NCBI RefSeq assembly: GCF_001894745.1
Contig: NZ_BBYF01000003.1
Location: 558,001-622,000, forward strand
Reading direction: 5' to 3'
Length of the DNA: 64,000 bases
Source: Paenibacillus sp. NAIST15-1
GTDB taxonomy: Bacteria; Bacillota; Bacilli; Paenibacillales; Paenibacillaceae
In this document: one piece after another, positions 48,584 to 57,960 of the stretch
Position numbering within the stretch: the stretch's first letter is position 1
How the letters are laid out: each line of letters starts with the position of its first letter
Made by a program: the position numbers and the translations under genes
Notes under the pieces: generated by a model
The model's database searches: none
The model's input: only the letters and a program-made list of their open reading frames with translations
Told to the model about the DNA's origin: nothing

Positions 48584-48973
48584 TTAATCGTTTCCTACTT
48601 GTTGTTTGTATACTTCAATTTCAGATAATGTCTCAGGGAAGCGCAAACCATTCTTTCTTGCTTCGCGTTCAATCCGATTCCAATCGGACAGCTTCTCCTT
48701 CTCCACCGTTAGCTCCGACACTTCATTCGTCAGTGCAACCGTTGCCCGCTTCGTTTCTTGAACCTTCAGGTTCATGTTGTAAATATTGGCATACCCACTA
48801 ATGATGAACAAAGCTACGCCCGCGCAGAAACCGATTGTGCCCAAATAAAGCAGCTTCTCTCGAGTAGGTAGAGTAGATTTCCGGGTTACCTTCTTCTTCG
48901 TTTGACGATATCGAGGCTTCTGCTGTGTCTGTTTCTCTGGACGCATCGCCAGGTTGCCGCGCACATAGGCCAT
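48584..48973 (-). CDS. ftsL: Cell-division protein FtsL
   Basis: A 129-residue bitopic protein of the FtsL-DivIC-DivIB complex. A basic cytosolic tail of about 40 residues (KPRYRQTKKKVTRKSTLP) is followed by a membrane segment (LYLGTIGFCAGVALFIISGY) and a coiled coil (VQETKRATVALTNEVSELTV). Sequence conservation in this family is low, so size, topology and its place between rsmH and pbpB carry the call. GGAG precedes the ATG. Confidence 0.88.
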   Translation of the reverse strand: MAYVRGNLAMRPEKQTQQKPRYRQTKKKVTRKSTLPTREKLLYLGTIGFCAGVALFIISGYANIYNMNLKVQETKRATVALTNEVSELTVEKEKLSDWNRIEREARKNGLRFPETLSEIEVYKQQVGND

Positions 48974-48987
48974 TTATCTGCTCCCCC

Positions 48988-49941
48988 TCATCCCAATTTT
49001 TGAGCAACACGCAACTTAGCCGAACGCGACCGCGGGTTGTCTGCCAACTCGTTATCATTCGGGGCAATTGGTTTGCGATTCACTAACGACAATACACTTT
49101 TGTGGCCACATGCACACATTGGCAACCCCGGTGGGCATGTGCATTTTCCTACATACTCATTCATAATATGCTTACAGATCCGATCCTCCAGCGAGTGGAA
49201 CGTAATCACGGCCACTCTCCCTTCCGGCTTCAAGCAGCGTACCGCTTGATGCAAGGCATCTTCAAAAGCGCCAAGCTCGTCATTAACAGCAATTCGGAGC
49301 GCCTGGAAGCTTCGCTTCGCAGGATGTCCGCCTGTTCGTCTTGCAGCAGCAGGAATACCTGCCTTGACCAGCTCTGCGAGTTCTCCGGTCGTCTGAATGG
49401 GCTGCTTAGCGCGAGCTGCGCCAATCTCTCTGGCAATACGCTTCGAGAATTTCTCTTCCCCGTATTGATACAAAATTTTCGCGATATCGGCTTCTGACCA
49501 GCCATTGACAATATCGTAAGCTGTCAATTCGCCATTCTGATCCATACGCATATCCAGCGGCGCGTCATGGTTATAGCTGAATCCGCGCTCTCCTTCATCA
49601 AGCTGAGGCGATGATACGCCAAGATCGAATAGGATCCCATCCACTTGTGGAACTCCATCAACCTGCGGCACACCTGCTTGAATCAATGCTTCCTCCAAAT
49701 GGCGGAAGTTGGTTTTGACAAGCGTTACCCGATCCAAATAAGACGCAAGACGAACCTTCGCATTATCCAACGCCCAATCGTCCTGATCCAGCGCAATTAG
49801 TCTTCCGGCAGATGACAGCTGAGAAACAATTCGCTCGCTGTGTCCAGCTCCTCCTAGCGTACAGTCGACATATATGCCGTCAGGACGTATTCGCAAGCCT
49901 TCTACCGATTCTTCTTTCAACACGGTAATATGATGAAACAA
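48988..49941 (-). CDS. rsmH: 16S rRNA (cytosine-1402-N4)-methyltransferase
   Basis: A 317-residue SAM-dependent methyltransferase (MraW). SAM site [15 protein letters not shown], then [20 protein letters not shown] and the late [14 protein letters not shown]. Start TTG 49941 is chosen: GGAGGT lies 6 bases upstream and the family begins [15 protein letters not shown]. Residues near 105-118 show a tandem repeat [13 protein letters not shown], six residues duplicated compared with the family. It follows mraZ. Confidence 0.95.
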   Translation of the reverse strand: MFHHITVLKEESVEGLRIRPDGIYVDCTLGGAGHSERIVSQLSSAGRLIALDQDDWALDNAKVRLASYLDRVTLVKTNFRHLEEALIQAGVPQVDGVPQVDGILFDLGVSSPQLDEGERGFSYNHDAPLDMRMDQNGELTAYDIVNGWSEADIAKILYQYGEEKFSKRIAREIGAARAKQPIQTTGELAELVKAGIPAAARRTGGHPAKRSFQALRIAVNDELGAFEDALHQAVRCLKPEGRVAVITFHSLEDRICKHIMNEYVGKCTCPPGLPMCACGHKSVLSLVNRKPIAPNDNELADNPRSRSAKLRVAQKLG

Positions 49942-50005
49942 CGCAATACCTCCCAATTTCGGTTCCCATCTAGCTGCGATGCGTTATGATAGTCCTGATG
50001 TTCAC

Positions 50006-50437
50006 CTAAAAATTAAAATCAACCAACGTCTCCGCAATTTCGTTAAATGCGGATTCCGACTGCTCTACATATTGTTCCCAAGCATCCTTGCTCCAAATCT
50101 CTACCCGATTCTGGACACCGATAACCATGCATTCTTTTTCCAAATGTGCATAGCCGCGCAAATGGGAAGGGATTGTAACCCTACCTTGCTTGTCCCATTC
50201 ACATTCACTTGCCCCAGAAAAGAAGAAACGGGTAAAGGCTCTAGCATCAGCCTTCATTAAGGGAAGTGCCTTTAACTTCTGCTCAAGTGCTTCCCATTCA
50301 TTCATAGGGTAGACGAAGAGACACTGATCCAACCCTCGAGTCAGTATAAATGTGGTTCCTAAAGAGTCACGCAGCTTAGCAGGTATGATGAGACGGCCTT
50401 TGTCATCGATGCTATGTTGATACTCGCCCATGAACAT
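50006..50437 (-). CDS. mraZ: Transcriptional regulator MraZ
   Basis: A 143-residue protein with two SpoVT/AbrB-like half domains: [20 protein letters not shown] with KLRDSLG, and [20 protein letters not shown]. MraZ binds repeats upstream of its own gene and controls the dcw operon. Such repeats are present here (50462-50488). GGAGGAG lies before the ATG. It is the first gene of the division/wall cluster. Confidence 0.96.
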   Translation of the reverse strand: MFMGEYQHSIDDKGRLIIPAKLRDSLGTTFILTRGLDQCLFVYPMNEWEALEQKLKALPLMKADARAFTRFFFSGASECEWDKQGRVTIPSHLRGYAHLEKECMVIGVQNRVEIWSKDAWEQYVEQSESAFNEIAETLVDFNF

Positions 50438-50461
50438 CAGCCACCACTCCTCCCCCTAAAT

Positions 50462-50488
50462 CCACCACAGTGCCCCACTTTCCTCCAC
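50462..50488 (-). promoter_or_regulatory. MraZ operator: GTGG repeats with 10-bp spacing
   Basis: On the minus strand GTGG occurs at 50488-50485, 50478-50475 and 50468-50465, exactly 10 bases apart, just upstream of mraZ. MraZ is known to bind short G-rich direct repeats, about 10 bp apart, at this place. A TATACA near 50500 could be the -10 box. Confidence 0.7.
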
Positions 50489-50514
50489 AACGAATGTATA
50501 CTTCGCCATAAAAG

Positions 50515-50543
50515 AAAAAAATCCTGCTAGAAAGCAGGATTTT
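50515..50543 (-). terminator. Intrinsic terminator after the DUF4349 gene
   Basis: On the minus strand AATCCTGCT, TTC, AGCAGGATT and TTTTTT. It isolates the lipoprotein gene from mraZ. Confidence 0.85.
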
Positions 50544-50627
50544 ATTGCGAAATAGGCCTATATAAATTTTGGATATGTTTCCATTAACACATACAAAGAC
50601 AGGACATCAGCATGCCTAATCATGCTC

Positions 50628-51692
50628 TTACCTTCTATCTTCGCCATTGTCTACAGCCGAGTTGCCTGTGTCACTCTGCACTTCAGAAGAATCCGCAGCC
50701 TTGTCTTTACTTGCGTCTTCTAATGCTGCCTCTGCCGCCTCAGCATCTGCTGGTGTTATTGATCCCAACACATTCTCCCCGGTATTCCCGCTCAAGTTTC
50801 CATTCCTTCCTCTCTTCTTTCTGGTGATAAGCCAGATCGGAGTTCCGATAATGAGCAGCGCACAAAGAAAAGGAAGCAGCGCAACAAGCACGAGAACAAT
50901 AGACTTCACACATTTTACAAGAGCGTCCCAACTGCCTACAAGGGTATCCGCAACTTGAGTTCCAAATGCATCCTCAAGCGCTTGACCACGCTTCGCTTTA
51001 AGCCGTTGAACCATATCCAATGTAATCGTGGACATCGCTACATTGTTATCATAATATCTCATTTTCCCCACAATTTGTTCAATTTCCGATTGTACATTCC
51101 CCAGTTCATTCGAGAAGTTTAATAAATCTTCCGATTTCGTGGCCTTCTCCATGAAGGACAGCAGTCTTGACTCTACTGTGCGGCGCGCCTTAAGCCGCGC
51201 CTGTAAATCAACATACTCCTCGGTCACATCATTAGCCGAATATTGACGAGTATAGGAGATCGACTCCCACTTGCCTAGCTCATCAATGAACGATTGAAAT
51301 CCAACAGCAGGAATTTTAATGACATAGGATCCGCCTCGCTCGCTGTCCGTCTCCGAAAATTGCAGCACATAGCCTTGTGATTGCGCAATGAATCGATTCA
51401 GCTTCTCTTTCACAGCCCCGTAGTCGGCAACTTCCATGCGAAGCTGCGCTTCATAAATGAGCTTGCGATCGGTCTTTACCTGCACTTGCTGCCCCGCACC
51501 CACCTGTAATGGTTCCTCTCTGCTTACAGCAGCATCATTACTAGTCGCTTCCATCTGAGCCGCTTCTGGCGCTGTATTCCCCGCCATTTTTAACCCTTGG
51601 CTGTCTGATGCCGAACTACAGCCACCAAGAAGCAGCAACAGCAGAAGCGACGCCAGCACGACTGTTTGCCATCCCCAATTTCTCTTTTTCAT
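50628..51692 (-). CDS. DUF4349 domain lipoprotein
   Basis: A 354-residue protein. The signal peptide ends in lipobox LLGGC followed by SSASDSQ. A DUF4349 domain follows (DRKLIYEAQLRMEVADYGAV; FSETDSERGGSYVIKIPAVG; a coiled coil LLSFMEKATKSEDLLNFSNE; DNNVAMSTITLDM), then a membrane segment (IVLVLVALLPFLCALLIIG), a basic stretch and an acidic tail. Function unknown; the family is a common cell-surface protein. ATG 51692 is chosen with GAGGGGG 8 bases upstream; the frame further upstream to 51812 runs into the ahcY terminator. Confidence 0.85.
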   Translation of the reverse strand: MKKRNWGWQTVVLASLLLLLLLGGCSSASDSQGLKMAGNTAPEAAQMEATSNDAAVSREEPLQVGAGQQVQVKTDRKLIYEAQLRMEVADYGAVKEKLNRFIAQSQGYVLQFSETDSERGGSYVIKIPAVGFQSFIDELGKWESISYTRQYSANDVTEEYVDLQARLKARRTVESRLLSFMEKATKSEDLLNFSNELGNVQSEIEQIVGKMRYYDNNVAMSTITLDMVQRLKAKRGQALEDAFGTQVADTLVGSWDALVKCVKSIVLVLVALLPFLCALLIIGTPIWLITRKKRGRNGNLSGNTGENVLGSITPADAEAAEAALEDASKDKAADSSEVQSDTGNSAVDNGEDRR

Positions 51693-51810
51693 CCCGTATG
51701 CCCCCTCTATCATCTTGGCATGGATATCTTGGATGTAATGGCTTTGTTCTCCATACTCAATCAATAGACGAATTGCCAAGAAATATGTTGCATAGGTAAG
51801 CTTCATACCC

Positions 51811-51848
51811 AAAATAAAACCGCCACTAGCATATCGCTAATGGCGGTT
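51811..51848 (-). terminator. Intrinsic terminator after ahcY
   Basis: On the minus strand AACCGCCATTAGC, 5 bases, GCTAGTGGCGGTT (one wobble), then TTATTTT. It ends the panE-DUF3397-bshC-ahcY unit. Confidence 0.85.
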
Positions 51849-51888
51849 CTTCCTTCTTGTCTGATACAGGCTTCATCGCTTCATTCCA

Positions 51889-53175
51889 TCAGTGCTCTTG
51901 CCAGCTCTCCAAGTAAGACTTTTGCTCGCTGCTAAGCGTGTCTACGGAGATTCCGAGCGACTCCAGCTTGTAGCGTGCAACTTGCTCGTCAAGCTCATAC
52001 GGCACATTGACAACTTTTTTCCCAATGGATTGATATTGATCATTTACATATTTCAAGGACATTGCTTGAAGCGCAAATGTCATATCCATAATTTCAGCTG
52101 GATGGCCATCCCCTGCAGCCAGATTGACTAGACGGCCTTCAGCCAGCAAGTAGATACTGCGGCCATCTTGCAGCTTGTATTCTTCAATGTTCTTGCGTAC
52201 CGTACGTACAGATGTGGAACGAGCCTCAAGCTCAGGCTTATTCACTTCAACATCGAAATGTCCAGCATTGGACAAGATGGCACCGTCCTTCATCACGTCA
52301 TAATGCTCACCACGGATGCAATCACGGTTGCCTGTGACGGTCACAAAGATATCTCCTACACGAGCGGCTTCGATCATCGGCAGCACTGTAAATCCATCCA
52401 TGTAGGCTTCTACGCCTTTGATCGCGTCCACCTCGGTAACAACGACATTCGCGCCGAGACCTTTGGCACGCATGGCAACACCCTTGCCGCACCATCCGTA
52501 CCCGACCACGACCACCGTCTTGCCGGCTACAACCAGATTCGTTGTACGATTAATGCCATCCCATACCGACTGACCAGTACCATAACGGTTGTCGAACAAA
52601 TACTTGCAATACGCATCATTAACGGCAACCATCGGGAATTGAAGCGTGCCATCCTTCTCCATCGCCTTCAAGCGGAGAATGCCTGTAGTCGTTTCTTCCG
52701 CGCCGCCTCTCACTTGATTACGCAAGTCAGGGCGCTCAGCATGCAGAATCGAGACCAAATCTCCGCCATCGTCGATAATCAAATCAGGCTTCGTCTCCAA
52801 TGTGTGAATAAGCAACTGCTTATATTCTTCCGGATCTGGGTTGTACTTGGCGTATACAGTAATGCCGTCTTCAACTAGCGCAGCGCATACATCATCCTGC
52901 GTCGACAACGGGTTGCTTCCTGTTATCGTTACATCTGCGCCGCCAGCTTGAACGACCTTCGCCAAATATGCGGTCTTCGCCTCCAAATGAAGCGATATTG
53001 CTACTTTGAGTCCTTTGAACGGCTGCTCCGCCTCAAATTGTTCCCGAATGCGGTTAAGCACAGGCATATGCGCTTGAACCCATTCAATTTTCAAATGACC
53101 TTCTGGTGCCAATGCAATATCTCGGATGATGCTCTTGTTTGCCGCATTTGTATTACGAGTTGGTGTATTACTCAT
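51889..53175 (-). CDS. ahcY: Adenosylhomocysteinase
   Basis: A 428-residue NAD-dependent enzyme that splits S-adenosylhomocysteine into homocysteine and adenosine. Motifs: SLHLEAKTAYL (substrate side), DDGGDLVSILH, VNDAYCKYLFDNRYGTGQS and the NAD loop VVVVGYGWCGKGVAMRAKGL. ATG 53175 is preferred, with GAGAGGA about 10 bases upstream; the ATG at 53196 lacks a ribosome site. Bacillus uses the MtnN/LuxS route instead, so this marks the single-step recycling route. It lies 99 bases after bshC. Confidence 0.96.
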   Translation of the reverse strand: MSNTPTRNTNAANKSIIRDIALAPEGHLKIEWVQAHMPVLNRIREQFEAEQPFKGLKVAISLHLEAKTAYLAKVVQAGGADVTITGSNPLSTQDDVCAALVEDGITVYAKYNPDPEEYKQLLIHTLETKPDLIIDDGGDLVSILHAERPDLRNQVRGGAEETTTGILRLKAMEKDGTLQFPMVAVNDAYCKYLFDNRYGTGQSVWDGINRTTNLVVAGKTVVVVGYGWCGKGVAMRAKGLGANVVVTEVDAIKGVEAYMDGFTVLPMIEAARVGDIFVTVTGNRDCIRGEHYDVMKDGAILSNAGHFDVEVNKPELEARSTSVRTVRKNIEEYKLQDGRSIYLLAEGRLVNLAAGDGHPAEIMDMTFALQAMSLKYVNDQYQSIGKKVVNVPYELDEQVARYKLESLGISVDTLSSEQKSYLESWQEH

Positions 53176-53274
53176 GGACAGTTCATCCTCTCCCATTTTG
53201 GATTAAGAAGCCATTTCATGATCCGTCTTGATTTCAGGAAATCGGGGCTTTCCAGCTCATGCTCTTAACATAGC

Positions 53275-54906
53275 TTATGACAACAGGGCGATGCGATGTT
53301 CCCCTCTCCATACGACAGGAGCCTCCATCAACATCGCAAACCAATTCTCACCGTAACGGCAGGCATACCCTAGCATATTCAATACACGTTCCTGTGGTTT
53401 GCCAAGCGGATGAAGGGAGACATGCAGCCGTTCCCACTGCCGCAAACCTGATTCATGCTGCTTCGCCATCGCGTCCTTAGCACGGTGATGAAGGAAATCA
53501 ATCTGTTCAAGTACTTTATTATGATTCGTAGCACCAAGTTTCCCAAGTGCAGGAAGCGATGCGACAAGATCCTCCAGCAGCTCCGTATATCTGGTATCCA
53601 CTTCTGCACGCAGCGTCTCGAAGCGTTCATCCAAGTGAAGTGCATCCTGCGCTTGCAGCCACGAAGCTCTTCTTGCTTCGTAATGATACACAACATCTTC
53701 AACCGACAACTCATACTTATCCAGAAGCTTATTTAGTGTCCCCTCAATACAAGTAAATCCCATGCGTGGCCATATGATTGGCATTCTCATGCCCAGCTCT
53801 CTGAATGCCTGCTTCGTCTGCGCCCAGTAAGCAATTTCTCCTGGTCCAAGCACGGTAGCCAGTACTGGGAATAAATAGTCCTGCATAAGCGGTCTCGTCA
53901 ATACATTATTGCTCAGCTCCTGCGGTGAATTCCGTGCGATGTCCAACATCTGCTCCATCGTGCACGATATTCCTTGGCGATGATTGACGAATTGCCCGTT
54001 CTCCTTATGCAGCAAGTGTCGCTCCCCGTCACGCACGAGGAACACATTCGCGCTGTGTTCGGAACGTATCGCCTGAGGGCTATAGCCATAAGAAGCAAGC
54101 TGCTGCTCACTGGTGTCGTAAGCCTTCTCCAGTCGGTCATTGTGCTGGAGGATTGCCTCGAACATAGGCGCTTCAAGCTCGCGCAGTCCGTCATCTGCCG
54201 AATCGATGAGCACGAGTCCATATTCACCAAATAGTCGGCCCATAGTCGCTGCGAAGGAATCTGACAGCGTGGCACAAGTAGCCACTGATTCGCGCAGGTG
54301 CTCGAGCAGCCCAGGTGTAAACTCCGTCTTGGGCAAGGAACTCTCTAGCTCTGTAAGAACAGATTCCCATGCAGCAGCATCCAGCTTCACATGGCTCACA
54401 GGGGCACGTCGATCACCTGGCTTCTCCATTCGTATACGCTGTACAGCAGGATCGGAGGTTACCACATACGTATGATCAACCTCATCAAAATCATGATCCT
54501 CTCCAGCAATCCAGAAGACAGGAACCACTGGTCTTGCTAATTTGATTTCTGCTTCTTGCGCCATTCGAATAATGGAAATTGCTTTATACAGAACAAGCAG
54601 CGGACCCGTAAACAAGCCGCCCTGCTGTCCCCCTACAACGACTAACGACCGCTCATCCTTCAGTCGTTCTATGGAATCTCGTACAGCTTGGCTGTTATTG
54701 AACCGCTCATTATAGCGGGTAAGCACATCGGCCAAGCGTGTGCGATTCACTCTTAGCTGTCCCGAACGCTCCACCCAATCCGCTCTCTTCTCCCAATCCA
54801 AGTCCGGATGATATTCGTAGAACGTCTCGACAACAGATGGTTCGCGTTCCATGTACTGTACGGTCAGCGGTTGCTGAACCGGAATAGATAATATTGGCCA
54901 TTTCAA
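53275..54906 (-). CDS. bshC: Putative cysteine ligase BshC (bacillithiol synthesis)
   Basis: A 543-residue protein of the BshC family, which adds cysteine to GlcN-malate in bacillithiol synthesis. A Rossmann-like core is seen in SLVVVGGQQGGLFTGPLLVL and VPVFWIAGEDHDFDEVDH, followed by a coiled-coil C-terminal part. TTG 54906 is chosen: GGGAGG is 9 bases upstream and the length then equals the family norm of about 540. Neighbours panE and DUF3397 recur beside bshC in Firmicutes. Confidence 0.93.
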   Translation of the reverse strand: MKWPILSIPVQQPLTVQYMEREPSVVETFYEYHPDLDWEKRADWVERSGQLRVNRTRLADVLTRYNERFNNSQAVRDSIERLKDERSLVVVGGQQGGLFTGPLLVLYKAISIIRMAQEAEIKLARPVVPVFWIAGEDHDFDEVDHTYVVTSDPAVQRIRMEKPGDRRAPVSHVKLDAAAWESVLTELESSLPKTEFTPGLLEHLRESVATCATLSDSFAATMGRLFGEYGLVLIDSADDGLRELEAPMFEAILQHNDRLEKAYDTSEQQLASYGYSPQAIRSEHSANVFLVRDGERHLLHKENGQFVNHRQGISCTMEQMLDIARNSPQELSNNVLTRPLMQDYLFPVLATVLGPGEIAYWAQTKQAFRELGMRMPIIWPRMGFTCIEGTLNKLLDKYELSVEDVVYHYEARRASWLQAQDALHLDERFETLRAEVDTRYTELLEDLVASLPALGKLGATNHNKVLEQIDFLHHRAKDAMAKQHESGLRQWERLHVSLHPLGKPQERVLNMLGYACRYGENWFAMLMEAPVVWRGEHRIALLS

Positions 54907-55082
54907 AGATAGCCGCCTCCCTTTTTGCCTCGTCTCGATTGTACACAATGCGGCTTCTGACCGTCAAAACAAAGATTATGTATTCCATTCCTTCATGCAC
55001 AATTCAACAACTAGCTGCCATCATCCATTGATATTGGCGCATGAGTCCTATCAATAATCTACCTTTATGAGTATAGCTTATC

Positions 55083-55469
55083 CTACATGCTTGCCGAATA
55101 AATAATTATTCCAATCAATAGCAAGAAAACGTACAGTACGCCAAGCAAGAAGAAAGTTATTCGCCAAATGACACGAATCAATTTTCTCGGATCCCACCTG
55201 CCATACTTCTGCTGTTGCAACCCACCGATTAACCCTGCCGCGATTAACAGAAAGAACAGTATCCAATAAAATCCTGCCTTAGAGTCAAACAACGTATTAT
55301 ATAAACCACCTACCGAGGCAATGAGAAACACCGTCGTTATATCCATTGCCAGCTTAATTGCCCTCTTCTTCGGTTTAAGCAGCCCCCTACCAATTAGCCA
55401 AGTAATAAGAAATGGAAAGAAGGGCAGTAAAGAAAGCAGAACGAATCCGTCAAACATCAGTTGAAACAT
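55083..55469 (-). CDS. DUF3397 membrane protein
   Basis: A 128-residue protein with four predicted membrane segments (about 5-27, 42-62, 66-85 and 103-125) and basic loops (KPKKRAIKL; KYGRWDPRKLIRVIWR). It fits DUF3397, usually located near bshC; function unknown. It lies 47 bases after panE and before bshC, so it is probably in one transcript with them. Confidence 0.75.
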   Translation of the reverse strand: MFQLMFDGFVLLSLLPFFPFLITWLIGRGLLKPKKRAIKLAMDITTVFLIASVGGLYNTLFDSKAGFYWILFFLLIAAGLIGGLQQQKYGRWDPRKLIRVIWRITFFLLGVLYVFLLLIGIIIYSASM

Positions 55470-55516
55470 ATTCGGGTAGACTCACTCCTCTCAACAAGGG
55501 ATCAGCACGGGAAATG

Positions 55517-56506
55517 TTATTCGCAACTTGCTAGAATAAGACGGTACATCATACGATGAAGCGGTACTGCAACCTCATATCGATCAGCCATTCGGATAAG
55601 TGCCCCCGTTATTGCCTCTATTTCTGTCCTTCTTCCCGCTTCTACATCTTGAAGCATGGACGACGAATTGGACGAAGTCATCCGGCACACCTGAACAACC
55701 CGCTCCCAATCCTTCTCTTCATCGATAGAAATATGAGCCGCTCGGTATACCGCAGCAGCCTCGCCGAACAACTCCTTCATTAAAGACAGCCTGTCCTCTT
55801 GCAGCAGCAGTTGACCGTTCTTGATGCGCAGCACAGCCGTTAATGGATTAATAATGACATTGACAAGCAATTTCTGATAAACCATACCTTCGATGTTGTT
55901 CGACAAAAACGTTTGAAATCCTGCATTTTCTAGCAACTTCTTTGTTGACAAACATAAAGAATTGACTAATTCCTTTTGTTCTGTTCGGCTTCCAGCAGGC
56001 TCCCAGATGCCAATTGACGTATGCCCGTGCCCCGTATGTACAACCTCATTGCAATTTACTCGCTTAGCCGCTTCCGTTGTAACCGCCCATATTAATTGCT
56101 CGTGCGGCCATATCGCACTAAGTGCTTCCATATGACCAACCCCATTCTGATAGCACACCAATGAAGCTGTCTGCTCTCTAGGAAACTTCTCTAACTGACT
56201 AAGAAGCTCAGAATCAATATGTGTCTGCTTCACGAACAACCATATGCTGCTCGCTCTCATACCTGTCCGTTCAAGTACTTTTCCTGCTTCTGTCAACGGA
56301 TAGGCATGTACTGGATAGATATGGGCCTGCCTCCCATCCAGATCCTCGAGATGAATCCCTTGACTACGAATTAGCTCCGCCTGCTCCGGAGTTCGTGTCC
56401 ACATCCTCACCTTCGTATTGCTGCTATCTATTGAATTACGTGTTCTCATCAGCATCGCTGCATGAAGCAGCCCCAATGACCCCCCGCCAATAATATCGAT
56501 AACCAT
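55517..56506 (-). CDS. panE: 2-dehydropantoate 2-reductase
   Basis: A 329-residue NADPH-dependent ketopantoate reductase for pantothenate/CoA synthesis. The Rossmann loop is at the start (VIDIIGGGSLGLLHAAML), CYQNGVGHMEAL follows, and the catalytic lysine region is MVYQKLLVNVIINPLTAVL. ATG 56506 is preferred (GGAAGG 8 bases upstream) over GTG 56515. It is the first gene of the unit running to ahcY. Confidence 0.88.
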   Translation of the reverse strand: MVIDIIGGGSLGLLHAAMLMRTRNSIDSSNTKVRMWTRTPEQAELIRSQGIHLEDLDGRQAHIYPVHAYPLTEAGKVLERTGMRASSIWLFVKQTHIDSELLSQLEKFPREQTASLVCYQNGVGHMEALSAIWPHEQLIWAVTTEAAKRVNCNEVVHTGHGHTSIGIWEPAGSRTEQKELVNSLCLSTKKLLENAGFQTFLSNNIEGMVYQKLLVNVIINPLTAVLRIKNGQLLLQEDRLSLMKELFGEAAAVYRAAHISIDEEKDWERVVQVCRMTSSNSSSMLQDVEAGRRTEIEAITGALIRMADRYEVAVPLHRMMYRLILASCE

Positions 56507-56566
56507 ATCAGGCACCTTCCCTTGTGTACAAGTATCCTATTTGTTATATCAAACCGAATGCAAAAA

Positions 56567-56612
56567 CACAAAAAAGCGCAAAGAGTGAGCAATGCTCTCC
56601 CTTCACGCTTTC
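56567..56612 (-). terminator. Terminator after rsfA-like gene
   Basis: On the minus strand AAAGCG...CGCTTT closes an imperfect hairpin with inner GAG/CTC pairing, followed by TTTTTTG. The stem has several wobbles. Confidence 0.6.
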
Positions 56613-56627
56613 TGTAAGCGGATGGAA

Positions 56628-57272
56628 CTATTCAATTCGCTCTAGGTTGCCATTGGCGTCCATCCGAAAGCGAGTTTTGGAGTCGTCCTCTTCTTCACTT
56701 AAAATCGCTAATCTGCGAGCACGATCCATAATTTGAATGAGCGCCTTATAATCATCATTTACCGTACGGTAATCCGTTTGAACGGCATTCACCTGTTTGG
56801 AGAGATACTCATTCTCTTCACGCAGACGATGATACTGCTCTTCCTTCTCATGCAGTTCTTTCTCCGTATGCTTCAATTGACGCGACAGCTCTTGATAACT
56901 GTTGCGCCATTGACGCAAGAAGCGGATCACCATATCCATGGAAAGTGATTCTTCGGTAATGAGCTCTGGCTTAAGGCCGACTTCTTCACTGTCCGCCAAT
57001 GCAATAGAGGCCACCTGTGCACCAATAGGCTGCTTTTTCATATAGTTTCGCTTTTGACGCTGTGCTTTTGCAAGCTGAATGGCAGCTTCATATTTTTTAC
57101 GGACACAGCTATTCCAGCGGAATCCGCAAGCCGCAGAGGTGCGGCCAATCTTTTCCCCTACTTCTTCAAAAGCAGCTAGCTGAGTACTTCCTTCTCGAAT
57201 ATGTCTTAACGTCACTTCTGCCAAAATCAAATCATCGTCCGCTGTCCACGCATCTTGTCTAATTGCTGTCAT
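56628..57272 (-). CDS. RsfA-family prespore transcription regulator
   Basis: A 214-residue protein. The N-terminal Myb/SANT-like DNA-binding domain is clear (RQDAWTADDDLILAEVTLRH; EEVGEKIGRTSAACGFRWNS). The C-terminal half is a coiled coil (QELSRQLKHTEKELHEKEEQ). It matches the RsfA family, whose Bacillus members act in the forespore under SigF. ATG 57272 has AGGAGG upstream. It lies divergently from the DUF2626 gene. Confidence 0.88.
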   Translation of the reverse strand: MTAIRQDAWTADDDLILAEVTLRHIREGSTQLAAFEEVGEKIGRTSAACGFRWNSCVRKKYEAAIQLAKAQRQKRNYMKKQPIGAQVASIALADSEEVGLKPELITEESLSMDMVIRFLRQWRNSYQELSRQLKHTEKELHEKEEQYHRLREENEYLSKQVNAVQTDYRTVNDDYKALIQIMDRARRLAILSEEEDDSKTRFRMDANGNLERIE

Positions 57273-57608
57273 GCGATACCCTCCTAACGACACTCATTCA
57301 ATTCGGTTGTATACAGCACCCACGCCATATGCATTGAAGCAAGTGACGAAGGATGATCAGTCGGTAATCAACCGCTTATTCCATCTCTATGCCCATGGTA
57401 GAGTTCATAGAATCTATCGGATACTAAAATGTATATCCATTTTTTCTATGAATCATACGTATGCCTGTCCATACAATAGATCACAATGAAGGGGAGATTC
57501 CGAAAAAGTTCGTTAATCCATCAAGATTGGCAGTTTACACCAGATGGCTAGAACGCTATAATGTCAATAGTAAATGTTGGGTTGAACGTAACGAGAGGGG
57601 GATGAATC
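57273..57608. other. Divergent intergenic region rsfA / DUF2626
   Basis: About 335 bases with no gene on either strand. It holds the rsfA ribosome site at one end and the promoter and ribosome site of the DUF2626 gene at the other. No convincing SigF or SigE promoter could be assigned for rsfA. The short frames here have no ribosome sites or family resemblance. Confidence 0.6.
57534..57562 (+). promoter_or_regulatory. Sigma-A promoter of the DUF2626 gene
   Basis: TTTACA (57534-57539) and a perfect TATAAT (57557-57562) are separated by 17 bases, 47 bases before the GTG start. Confidence 0.8.
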
Positions 57609-57845
57609 GTGGCACGGATGTATCGCGTACTCGGCTTCTGGACATTAGTAATCGGTCTGATGGCGTTCGCAGGAGACATGATTGAGATGGCGCTCCTGTT
57701 CTTCATGCAGACTGCTTTTTTTGTATTGCTGGGTTACTTGAAATTGTCCGAACGTACATATACAATGCTGTTTTGGGCGTACATGGTCGTATGCTTCAGC
57801 GGCTTTTCGTACTGGAGCGTCTTCGTTATGAAAAACCCTTACTAA
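57609..57845 (+). CDS. DUF2626 small membrane protein
   Basis: A 78-residue protein with three hydrophobic segments (FWTLVIGLMAFAGDM; ALLFFMQTAFFVLLGYL; MLFWAYMVVCFSGFSYW). The pattern MARMYRVLGFWT ... FFMQTAFFVLLGYLKLSERT fits DUF2626 of Bacillales; function unknown. Start GTG 57609 has GAGGGGG 7 bases upstream and a strong promoter before it. A hairpin terminator follows 65 bases after the stop. Confidence 0.85.
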   Translation: MARMYRVLGFWTLVIGLMAFAGDMIEMALLFFMQTAFFVLLGYLKLSERTYTMLFWAYMVVCFSGFSYWSVFVMKNPY

Positions 57846-57909
57846 GCAGCATCACTGTCTGTTGACTTGTTGCGGACGGATAATGAATGAAAGAATGAAT
57901 AGATACAGA

Positions 57910-57950
57910 AAGAAGCGCCAAGAGATCGGCGATCTCTTGGCGCTTCTTTT
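57910..57950. terminator. Bidirectional 18-bp terminator
   Basis: AAGAAGCGCCAAGAGATC, GGC, GATCTCTTGGCGCTTCTT is a perfect 18-bp stem. A TTTT run follows on the plus strand, and the minus strand ends in TTCTTTC. It serves the convergent DUF2626 and MidA-type genes. Confidence 0.88.
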
Positions 57951-57960
57951 GTGTTGAATC

